DNA of 64,000 bases, from the NCBI GenBank assembly GCA_046293135.1, contig JBKBPR010000004.1, forward strand, positions 86,596 through 150,595, written 5' to 3'. The DNA comes from UBA2638 sp046293135. Its GTDB lineage: Bacteria > Pseudomonadota > Alphaproteobacteria > Micavibrionales > Micavibrionaceae. The position numbers were made by a program, and so were the translations under genes. The notes under the pieces were generated by a model that had not been told where the DNA came from, made no database searches, and saw only the letters and a list, made by a program, of their open reading frames with translations. This document shows positions 8,874-17,207 of the stretch, one piece after another; the first letter of the stretch is position 1; each line of letters opens with the position of its first letter.

Positions 8874-11800
8874 CGGGGCTAAATCCTCCGTTATGGCCTG
8901 TATTGTCCGGCGGTGATGATGGTGATGCGGCCTTCGGTTTTGTTTTGGCCTTCGCCTTGTTCGCCCTTTGCGCTTTATCTGCGCGCAGCATCAGCGAGAG
9001 CATCGAGCCTGTGCTTGGGCTGCGCGGCATTTCTTCATTGCGGATATTGGCGCTTGACGGCCCTAAAATGTTATTGCGCGCACTGTGATCGAGATTGGCG
9101 GCTTGCGGAAAGTCCTGCGCGAGAATGCTGGCTGTCTGCTCACGGTAAAGCCCGCTATGCTGGCCGTGTTCCGAGCGGCGCACATCAAGGCCGGAAACGC
9201 GCTTATTGCCGATATCGCGCTGAACGATGGCGCGCACCATCTCGACAACGCCGCCATATTGCTGACCGTATTTGCGGCGCAGGCGTAAAAGCCAATAAGA
9301 CGGGGTCAGGAAATCTGTGATTTTGAGGTCGAGCTTGCCGCTTTTTTCATCCGTAACCGCCTTCATGCTGACAAAATCATGCGGTTCGCAACGGCTGGTA
9401 TCCCCGCCTTGCTGTTTGATGATATCGCGGGCGGTGTTGAGGTTTTGCCAAGAGGGAATATGCACAATCTCGTGGAGCTTGGCGTTGCTATGGTCAACCA
9501 TCCGCCGCAAATCGTCCATAAAGCCGTGGCCGTGAATGTGGAAGGGGACATCATAAACACGGATTTCGTTGTTTTTGGCATCCCATTGCGCATTCCAGCC
9601 CTGTTTTTTGGCGGTTTGTAGGACATTTCCAAACTTTTCTTTCGGATTATAGATTTTAAATCCGTTCTTGAAGGCGCAAAACACAGTATCGCCACGATTT
9701 TGAACGAGCATTTTCATCAAGCGGTCTTGTGCGATCTCCGAGGATGCGCCCATCGAGGCCGTTTGCGTGACGAAGATGGTTTTGGGCGTGTTATCGGAAA
9801 TCTCGAAACCCGTATTGCGCACAAATTCATCATAATCAAGCAGGGAATCGCCATTCGCATAGCGGGAAAGTGTCGCAAAGCCCTCTTCGGCACTACCGAT
9901 CGGCCCTGTGATGCGGATGAGCAGCTTATCATGGAAATTGCGCAGGAATTTGGCAATTTTTGAGGTACGGGAGTAATGCATCGAGGCTTCGGGCTGTTCG
10001 TTCATCAAGGCCGAATACATGCGGCTATCGTTGCGGCTGCAGCGTTTGAGCGGATCAAAAGCGATTTTGCCATGCTTTTCCAGCGATTTGAGCGACCAAT
10101 AGGCGGTGTTGCCATTGGCGAGGAGGTTGATCACGCTGCTTAAGCCGCGTTTTGTGGTGGTATGCGGCAATGCGCCTTGCTCATATTGCGCCAGAATATC
10201 AGCCTCGATTTGACCTTTGATGGCCTTTTTGGCCATGGCGAAATGCTGTTTTGGAATGGTTTGGAGCGTGTCGAAGTCAATGGTTGTGCTGGGCGGGCGT
10301 CCGGCCTCTTGCATGAGATTGCGCCAGACATCAAGATTTTCGGGCTGCATGAAGCAGTGATAGAGGATTTCGGGCTTGTCAAAGCCGCTTGCCTGCGCGC
10401 TGTCGCATTTATCCTTAATCAGGCGCATGATCTGATAGGGGGTGTCTTGCTCCAGCAAGTCCGCCGCGCTCATACCATCCTTGCGTTTGGCGGCGGCCTT
10501 TTCGGCGCGGAGCAGGCGTTTTTCAAGGAAGTCATCCACGGCGCTTTCGGCGGCTTCGAACAAAACCGCAGGGTGCTTGTCGATAGGGATCTGGATTGTA
10601 CGCAAATCAAGGTCAGGATAAACGCCGTTCTTGTTCATGACGCTGGAGCGGATTTGCATATTCGCGCCGACATCGGTGGAGTGGCGGAGCGTCGCGCTCT
10701 CGCTGATAAGCTCATCCATCGCGTTGATTTCAGCGACTGACGTGCTGAACGGGACATGCAGCAGTAAAGCGCCCTTGACCATTTCCATACAGGCTTTCCA
10801 GTTGCGCTTGACCTCATCGGGGCGCGGCGCAAAGCCCGGCGTGGCGCAATTGGTCGGGTCGTGCTGGGCGATATAGAGCTTCGAGAAATCGCGGTCGGGG
10901 TATTTTTCGCTCAAATCCCGCAGCATATGCGATTGGAACTGGTGCGGTGATTCTTTGTTTTCTGGGGTGGCATAGGCCGATTTTAGCCCCGCTGTCGCAA
11001 TCAGCCCTTCCTTGGCGGCATCGGAGATTTGCGGCAAGCGCAGCAGCGCCATTTGCCCTTCTTCGGCAAATTTCAGGCCGTTCGGGGTGAATTCATAGGC
11101 ATCGCCATAGTTGAAGAATGTTTCATTCCATTGCTCGCCGTTGAATGTGCCGGTGATCATATTGGCTATGACCTCGGCGGAGTGGCGCGTTGCGTTCAGG
11201 CAGAGCTGATTCCAGAAACGAATATTGCCGTTCTTGTCCTGTACGCTGTACGCGTACACCCCGTTGCCCATAGAGATCATGCCGGAATCGGGCGCTTCGG
11301 GGTTGGTAAATTTGGGATAGTCTTCCTTGCGGACACCGAGCTTGCTCATACGGCTGCGGACGATATCCTCCACCGCTTGCGTACAGATGACGTTTTTACC
11401 CTGAAACAGCCCTTGCATTGCCATATATTCGATTGTCGAGTGATCGAAATGGTCATGGGTGAGGAGAACTGTATCAGATTTCTCCCAGACCGCGCGGAAA
11501 TCGGGCTGAATGCCCTCATAATCGCCGTTGCCGTTCGCGGGTTGGTAGGGAATGTCGATAATAATACCGCATTCATTCCACGTGCCGTCGGCCTCCTTAT
11601 AGCGGCTGAGGAACGCATTCCCGCCGCCCAGACCATCACCACCAGTCCCGACTTGTTTGGAGAGGTTGCGGCCGTTAAACGGAATCCACAGCATTTCGAT
11701 ACCGTCCTCCAAAAGCGGCGGAGGGCGCAATTCCTTGAGGATATCATCAAGGCGGCATTCGTGGATCAGATCATGCAGCGGCGGATATTTGCCCTTATTG

Positions 11801-12903
11801 AGGTAATTCATCGCCTTTTGATACAGCCCCAACAAGTTATGCTGGCGGGAAAGTGTTTGAAACTCAGCCTTGTCACCATCCATGAAGTTCCAGTCGGCAA
11901 GGGTGAACAGACCGTTTTCCGCATCATGCTCATATTCCAGCCGCACCAGCTCGAAGGATTCCGGCAGCGTCATATCAGGCGGCGGATTTTCCGGCCTGAC
12001 CTTCAGCGAGAACACATGCCGCCCCGATTTCGGGTAAAGGGCGTAATCATTGGACACCAAAAAGCGCATCCCTGATTCCATATGCGTTGCGCTTTTTTCC
12101 CAGATCATGCGCGGAGTTTTGCCGAAATCAAGCGTGTTGGTATGGAAGCCATGCACCGCCATCAGCGTTTCGGCATCCTTGCAATTGAGGGCGAGGGTTT
12201 CGTTTTCCTCCTGAATGACATCAAGGAAGAACGGCGTCAGGGATTTTTCAAAGCCGCCTTTTTCGCTCAACCCCTCAAGGAACGGGGATTTTCCGGCAAG
12301 ATCGGCGAGCAGATTGTTGTGCTGCTCTGCGGTTGATAAAATACGCGCCAGATCCTGCACAGGCTCGCGCTCCCGCAATGTTTCTTTGATGCGCTGGCTG
12401 AGTTCGAGAACACGGTTGATGAGGCGCTGGTTTTTCGGCTCTAACGGGTCTTGCGGTGCGCCGCTTTGGGCGCTTGAGAATTTCAAATCGCCATTCAGCC
12501 AGATTTGCTCCGGCAAGATGACGGGCAGGGCATCAGGGCTTTGCAGCGGATCACGCCGCCCGCGATAGGCAATCACGTAATGTTCGTTCGGCTCTGCGCC
12601 TTCGCTGTTATCGTATGGGCTGTGCTTCCAGAAAATGATTTTATCATCAAGAATGCCGTTTTCGGGGTCGTAATGGGTTTCCGAGGTTACGGAGATAATT
12701 TGCTGGCCTTCAGGGTCATAGGCCGCGCCGTTGAGGATATAGGGGGTTTTGAAGTCAATCTCGCCAAGAGCCTGAAACCGCTCAGCATCGGTTTTTCCGG
12801 AAATGACGCCTCCGCGCCACAGCCCCAGATAAAGCAGCGTTTTATCAAGCGTATAGAGATCCGTTCCATCTCTATCGCGGTTAAAGTCCTCTACGAGGGC
12901 CAT
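8863..12903 (-). CDS. Giant RNase J-like metallo-beta-lactamase/beta-CASP protein, 1346 aa
   Basis: The middle of the protein holds a metallo-beta-lactamase core. The metal motif LLTHDHFDHS has H483, H485, D487 and H488; a later His in RHSAEVI (about 574) and Asp in FNYGDA (about 600) fit motifs 3 and 4. The C-terminal part has blocks that resemble the beta-CASP region of RNase J / CPSF-73 nucleases: FVTQTASMGASSEI (about 1040-1053), FHIHGHGFMDDL (about 1124) and VHIPSWQNLNTARDI (about 1147), in the order of RNase J motifs A to C. About 450 N-terminal residues are unassigned. Usual RNase J is 550-600 aa. The ribosome site is gggagag before the ATG. It is the second gene of the run, 94 bases after the 892-aa gene, and overlaps the ExoI-like gene. 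Nuclease activity on RNA or DNA is inferred from the motifs. Confidence 0.7.
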   Translation of the reverse strand: MALVEDFNRDRDGTDLYTLDKTLLYLGLWRGGVISGKTDAERFQALGEIDFKTPYILNGAAYDPEGQQIISVTSETHYDPENGILDDKIIFWKHSPYDNSEGAEPNEHYVIAYRGRRDPLQSPDALPVILPEQIWLNGDLKFSSAQSGAPQDPLEPKNQRLINRVLELSQRIKETLREREPVQDLARILSTAEQHNNLLADLAGKSPFLEGLSEKGGFEKSLTPFFLDVIQEENETLALNCKDAETLMAVHGFHTNTLDFGKTPRMIWEKSATHMESGMRFLVSNDYALYPKSGRHVFSLKVRPENPPPDMTLPESFELVRLEYEHDAENGLFTLADWNFMDGDKAEFQTLSRQHNLLGLYQKAMNYLNKGKYPPLHDLIHECRLDDILKELRPPPLLEDGIEMLWIPFNGRNLSKQVGTGGDGLGGGNAFLSRYKEADGTWNECGIIIDIPYQPANGNGDYEGIQPDFRAVWEKSDTVLLTHDHFDHSTIEYMAMQGLFQGKNVICTQAVEDIVRSRMSKLGVRKEDYPKFTNPEAPDSGMISMGNGVYAYSVQDKNGNIRFWNQLCLNATRHSAEVIANMITGTFNGEQWNETFFNYGDAYEFTPNGLKFAEEGQMALLRLPQISDAAKEGLIATAGLKSAYATPENKESPHQFQSHMLRDLSEKYPDRDFSKLYIAQHDPTNCATPGFAPRPDEVKRNWKACMEMVKGALLLHVPFSTSVAEINAMDELISESATLRHSTDVGANMQIRSSVMNKNGVYPDLDLRTIQIPIDKHPAVLFEAAESAVDDFLEKRLLRAEKAAAKRKDGMSAADLLEQDTPYQIMRLIKDKCDSAQASGFDKPEILYHCFMQPENLDVWRNLMQEAGRPPSTTIDFDTLQTIPKQHFAMAKKAIKGQIEADILAQYEQGALPHTTTKRGLSSVINLLANGNTAYWSLKSLEKHGKIAFDPLKRCSRNDSRMYSALMNEQPEASMHYSRTSKIAKFLRNFHDKLLIRITGPIGSAEEGFATLSRYANGDSLLDYDEFVRNTGFEISDNTPKTIFVTQTASMGASSEIAQDRLMKMLVQNRGDTVFCAFKNGFKIYNPKEKFGNVLQTAKKQGWNAQWDAKNNEIRVYDVPFHIHGHGFMDDLRRMVDHSNAKLHEIVHIPSWQNLNTARDIIKQQGGDTSRCEPHDFVSMKAVTDEKSGKLDLKITDFLTPSYWLLRLRRKYGQQYGGVVEMVRAIVQRDIGNKRVSGLDVRRSEHGQHSGLYREQTASILAQDFPQAANLDHSARNNILGPSSANIRNEEMPRSPSTGSMLSLMLRADKAQRANKAKAKTKPKAASPSSPPDNTGHNGGFSPDVI

Positions 12904-12997
12904 ATGCTCACTCTCTCCCGTTCTTTAAGAGTGCGTTATAAATTCCCAAACTCCCTGCCGGCCTTGTTTTTAGCGTCGTAAATTGCGAACGTGTTAG

Positions 12998-15676
12998 TTA
13001 CGCAACCGATATCGAAGGCGTATTATCCAGATGGATAACGCCGCTTCCGAACACGTTTTTACGCGCTTTGGCCGTTAGATTTTCCATGGCATCCCGTCCG
13101 GCGCGGTAATCTTCATGCAGATCGCGCAGACTGAAATCGTCTATTCCCATCATTCCTTTTGTCGTCAAATGCCCCGTCACCGGAAGCGGGGTCGCCGCCG
13201 ATTTGGCGTCTGGTTTTGTGAACATCGGTACGGCGCGCATCCAGCCCCACATCATCCGTACCAGCTTGGCCTTTTGCACGGGGTCTTGCGCGTATGGCGC
13301 GTAATCATCTGCTGTTTTGGTTTTTTCAGCCTTACCGAAGGCGATAAATTCAGGGTCTTGCAAGAATTTATCCAAGACAGGGTTATCGCCGATACGGTGA
13401 ATATCCAGATCGCCGAGATTGACGCCGCCCGGCTCGTTTTCGATCAGATCAAGGATGAAATCTGGCGCAACCTGCGTCCAGTCGATGATCTGTTCCTGGT
13501 GATCCTTGCCGGATTTTGGATCGCGGGTGGTTATCATGTTGCGGCGGCCTGAATCGACCAGCATTTCATAAACCTCCAAAAGCCGCGCCAGCGTGATGTT
13601 ATGCTCCGGCATCGGGGCGGGGTTTTTTGACTCCAGATTGGCCTTGATCTGAATACCCAAATGCAAAATGAGATCGCCGAGGTCGAGCCTTTGCGGCGGC
13701 TCTTGGGTTAGCGGATCTTCGAGATAGTCATGCCACATATAAAAATCGCATTTGAACTTGCCGCCCTCATGCGGTTTATCGACCAGCCCGACCGCGGATA
13801 ACACGGCATCACCGATGATGCGGGCTTCGAGCGCGTTGATCTTTCCGGGTTTGAGGATAATTCCATCCGCCGCCAATGTCGCAAAGCGCCGCACACAGGT
13901 CTCGATCCCTGCCGCGCTCATTTCTATCGGGCCGTCAGCGCTGATCCCTTGGCGCATTTCGGCATCAAGCGCGCCGCGGCGGTTCTTGTATTTCGCGCCG
14001 GCTTTGCGGAAGTCGCTGACCGTCACGATATTGCCGAGGTCGTTTTGTGCGCGCCAGTCCTGAAATTTCGGGCTTTTGCCCATGAGGGTGTAAATGCCGT
14101 TTTCAATCTGGAAGCTGTGATCGGCGGCGACCTCCATCGCGAAGGTTTGGCTGCCCTTTGCCAGCGGGTCGAAGGCGGTCTTGGCGGAGCGCTGATCGCT
14201 GATATTGTGCTTTTCGTCAAACGCCGCCGCCATCAAACCGCTATCGGCATCATCGAGCATCAGATAGGTTTTTGCGCCCTGAACGGGGCGTCTGGCCTTA
14301 CGCATGGCGTTCACAATCATAATGCTGGCCGCCTGATCAAAGGTCAGATGGTCGTTATCAGGGGTGTGATCGGGGTTTTTTGTACCGCCCAGCCGCGCAA
14401 AATTGCGGTCATTGAACAGCTTTGGGTCAAAGGCGGTGTCAAACGGATGTTCATGCAGCCCGAGTGGCCGTGCCGGAGTATGCGCCAAGGAAAACGCCAC
14501 GCGCTTTTGCTGCGGATCGGCGCGTTGCTCGACCTTCAGCTTGAGCTGCTGGCTTTCGAAACCGCCACGCGGCAGATATGGCAGAATAAATGTTTCAACC
14601 TCTGGGATTTGCAGGAGCTTGGCGCGGGAGGGCGCAATATGTTCTTCCCAGAACCCCTTAAGGTGCGTGTCATTGTTAAGGATTTTGCCCAAGGTCGGCC
14701 AGTTGCAGCGCTCGGCGAGATAGGGCATCATCACGGCTTTAAGCTTGTCCATTTTCTCGATTTCGGCGGGGGAGGCATAGTGGCTCTTGACCTGATCGGC
14801 GGCGTATTTCTGCGATAGTAGCGGGGCGTTGGAGCGCCAAAGCTCATCATACATAAACCGCGCCGCCAAAAGCGCTGCGGAGGGTTCGGAGCGGAAACCG
14901 CGCTCAACCACATCCACCAGATGCCGCGCATCCTCCCATGCCTGATCGACGATGGAAACGGGGCGGGCGTGAATATCGACAATATCGTAGCTTGCGCCTT
15001 CACGGGCATCGAGTGGCAGCCTTGCGCCATATTGCACGGCAAGCGCCACGGCCTTTTCAGGGCAGGCATTGCGCGACCACGCATGATCGCCGAAATAAAT
15101 TCCGCGATCAAATTCAAGCAGGCATTCAGGCCCCCAAATACCCATTTCAAAGGTGGCATCCTGATATCCGGCGCCGCGCATCATGGCGTGAATTTGATGG
15201 AGCGCGCGCAAATGTCCTTCGCGGTCATCAGGGCCGGCCACATAAAATTGCGGCATGTTCCGCGCGGCAAATTCGGTTGCGGTTTGATTGAGCAAGCCGT
15301 TACGGGCGAACACCTCTGGCGCCATCAGCCTCGAGCCCAAAACCTCCTGCAAGCGCTGGATGGTCATGAATTCATGATCGCCCGCCTCGATGAAGCGTCT
15401 GGAGCCTTCGAGTATTTTATGCGGATATTGTTCCGCCAACTCATAGCCCTTGAACCCGCCCGAAATCGAGCAATACATCATCGCCTTTTTGTGGAAGGCA
15501 TGGGCGCGGGAGCTGTCCTGCGTGAAGCCCTCAGCGTTCATTTGCAGCATTTTCCACATCGGATCGGTGAAGTCAGGACGCGGCCAATACAGCGCAGTAT
15601 TGTTGATTAAATCACCCGGATAAAGCGGCGTTTCGGAAATATACTTGCTTCCGGTTGTCGAGAGTTTGGTATCCAT
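12998..15676 (-). CDS. Unknown 892-aa island protein with DUF4406/NDT-like segment
   Basis: First gene of the three-gene minus-strand run. No whole-length family is recognised. Residues about 143-222 resemble the DUF4406 / nucleoside 2-deoxyribosyltransferase-like fold: FYVAGPD at 144-150 (compare VYLAGP), then HAWSRNACPEKAVALAVQYG at 198-217, which matches the pattern 'GWxxSxGAxxExxxAxxxG'. That fold binds nucleotides and is related to SLOG and TIR-like domains, so a nucleotide-processing or sensing role is possible but unproved. The remaining 650 residues contain no motif I can name, no signal peptide and no membrane segment. There is only a weak ribosome site. A 262-base AT-rich region separates it from a divergent gene. 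Confidence 0.5.
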   Translation of the reverse strand: MDTKLSTTGSKYISETPLYPGDLINNTALYWPRPDFTDPMWKMLQMNAEGFTQDSSRAHAFHKKAMMYCSISGGFKGYELAEQYPHKILEGSRRFIEAGDHEFMTIQRLQEVLGSRLMAPEVFARNGLLNQTATEFAARNMPQFYVAGPDDREGHLRALHQIHAMMRGAGYQDATFEMGIWGPECLLEFDRGIYFGDHAWSRNACPEKAVALAVQYGARLPLDAREGASYDIVDIHARPVSIVDQAWEDARHLVDVVERGFRSEPSAALLAARFMYDELWRSNAPLLSQKYAADQVKSHYASPAEIEKMDKLKAVMMPYLAERCNWPTLGKILNNDTHLKGFWEEHIAPSRAKLLQIPEVETFILPYLPRGGFESQQLKLKVEQRADPQQKRVAFSLAHTPARPLGLHEHPFDTAFDPKLFNDRNFARLGGTKNPDHTPDNDHLTFDQAASIMIVNAMRKARRPVQGAKTYLMLDDADSGLMAAAFDEKHNISDQRSAKTAFDPLAKGSQTFAMEVAADHSFQIENGIYTLMGKSPKFQDWRAQNDLGNIVTVSDFRKAGAKYKNRRGALDAEMRQGISADGPIEMSAAGIETCVRRFATLAADGIILKPGKINALEARIIGDAVLSAVGLVDKPHEGGKFKCDFYMWHDYLEDPLTQEPPQRLDLGDLILHLGIQIKANLESKNPAPMPEHNITLARLLEVYEMLVDSGRRNMITTRDPKSGKDHQEQIIDWTQVAPDFILDLIENEPGGVNLGDLDIHRIGDNPVLDKFLQDPEFIAFGKAEKTKTADDYAPYAQDPVQKAKLVRMMWGWMRAVPMFTKPDAKSAATPLPVTGHLTTKGMMGIDDFSLRDLHEDYRAGRDAMENLTAKARKNVFGSGVIHLDNTPSISVA

Positions 15677-15938
15677 ATTTGCTCAAGCCTCATCCCTGTA
15701 ATTGACGCATTGCAGCATGCCCGAATTCAGCGCATTTATTATTGTTTTGCTCTACTGATTCAATTTTTGACATGCCTCACATTAGGAAATTTTAATACCG
15801 GTGCGCAAGAAAATAATCCATGCTATAAGTGATTATTTTATGCTTTTAATGTAATAATTAAGTATTGCGTGTCAAAACTTGCAAATTATTTTTCAGACTG
15901 CTAAGAAGAAAAATTGTTTTTACTTAAAAGATGTTGAA
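15677..15938. promoter_or_regulatory. Divergent AT-rich promoter region inside the island
   Basis: 262 bases lie between the divergent 892-aa (minus) and 434-aa (plus) genes. The stretch 15740-15900 is AT-rich and should hold both promoters. I cannot fix a -35/-10 pair with confidence. Shared control of the two units is plausible from the arrangement. Confidence 0.45.
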
Positions 15939-17183
15939 ATGGCGCTTAATTATACTTCATTCAGAAAGCATCATTCGGTTGTTCCGCACAATGTAACGGC
16001 CTCATTGATGATTGCCGATGACCTCGCGCCGCAACGCTTGATGGCGCATGAGGCGCTGCATGATATTTTCGCGCTCTATGATGCTTTTGAGAATGGAGAG
16101 CAGGGCGCAAATACCCGCTTTAGCCCCGATCTTGCGCGTTATGCTCTGGCGCGGAACGATCATACGACGCTGCGCCCCGCGGCCAATGAAGATAAAGCCT
16201 ATATGCGCCGTATGCTGGAGCGCTCGCTTTTGCCGATTCCCGTCAGGGCTCTATGCGCCCGTGAAGAGCAAATGAGAATGGTCATTGAGCTGATTGCCGA
16301 GGATACCGCGCTGCAAGATGCGCTGGCAAAAGCACCTGATTTTAAATTGGCGATGGTGTCGGGGTCGCAATCGACATCGGCCTTTCCGCATTTTTTCAGA
16401 GATATTGATGCGGTGAAACGTGATCTGGAGCGCAAGAATACCCTTAAGGAGTTTGCGCAAAAGCAAGGCATTAACGCCGTATGGGAATATGATTCGGTTA
16501 TACCGTATATGCATTGGCTGGACGGAGATTTTGAGCATGTCCGCAAAATGCTGGAGGCCGAAGCCGAAGAGACAAAACGCTTCGGCTTTACGTGGAAATC
16601 AATTCAGAAACTTTCCGTTCACGCGCATGATGCTTTTAACAAGCCGTTTGGCGCTGATTATTTTAAAAGCGCTTATGAATCCTCGATGATGGCGCTGGAG
16701 GCGGGCGCAGAATGCGTGAAGACATCTTCCGGCTTGGCCGCCTTACCGCCGCTGCATGATTTTGTTGCCAAGGATGACGGTGCTTATGCGTCCAAAGTGT
16801 TGCCGATGTTGATGGCTGTGCGTGATTTTAATGCCAAAACAGGCGAGGCGCGCTGGCCGAAATTTTCAGGCGGAAGCTTGAATATTGCCGATGCTGCGGC
16901 CGTTTTTGCCCTGAGCGAGGCATTGTGTGGCTCTGAAATCGCTCAAAAGACTGTAATCGGTGCGGGGACAGGATTCCGTGATAACCTTGTGCGCTTTGTT
17001 TATGAGCATGAAGGCGTTCAAAGCGGGGTGAAGTCTCACGATTTCGCGCCTTATAAGTTTGATGCGGCAGGGGTTTCGCCGTTCCGTCGCGGCTGGATCG
17101 GCGCAGCGAATCGGGGTAAGACCGAAGCTCATGCCCTGCCTGCGCCTGATGAAGTTTCTTCTGTTGTGCCTGAAATTCAGTAA
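15939..17183 (+). CDS. Unknown 414-aa island protein
   Basis: I do not recognise this gene. The frame opens at a TTG at 15879, but the ATG at 15939 (MALNYTSFRK) gives a more natural N-terminus. The protein looks soluble and mostly helical, with alternating charged helices and no signal peptide, membrane segment or Cys cluster. One possible nucleotide-type turn is LAMVSGSQSTSAFPHFF at about residues 142-158, but it is not a Walker motif. It is transcribed away from the three giant genes and converges on the helicase gene, with only 24 bases between their stop codons and no visible terminator. Membership in the same system is inferred from position. Confidence 0.55.
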   Translation: MALNYTSFRKHHSVVPHNVTASLMIADDLAPQRLMAHEALHDIFALYDAFENGEQGANTRFSPDLARYALARNDHTTLRPAANEDKAYMRRMLERSLLPIPVRALCAREEQMRMVIELIAEDTALQDALAKAPDFKLAMVSGSQSTSAFPHFFRDIDAVKRDLERKNTLKEFAQKQGINAVWEYDSVIPYMHWLDGDFEHVRKMLEAEAEETKRFGFTWKSIQKLSVHAHDAFNKPFGADYFKSAYESSMMALEAGAECVKTSSGLAALPPLHDFVAKDDGAYASKVLPMLMAVRDFNAKTGEARWPKFSGGSLNIADAAAVFALSEALCGSEIAQKTVIGAGTGFRDNLVRFVYEHEGVQSGVKSHDFAPYKFDAAGVSPFRRGWIGAANRGKTEAHALPAPDEVSSVVPEIQ

Positions 17184-17207
17184 TTTTATGTGACCTGTAC
17201 GTGACCT

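Noticed and set aside
11029..12075. 348-aa + ORF antisense to the MBL gene
   Set aside because: Shadow of the 1346-aa gene, whose metal-binding motifs are intact in the other frame.
13949..14818. 289-aa + ORF antisense to the 892-aa gene
   Set aside because: Shadow frame with no motif and no ribosome site.
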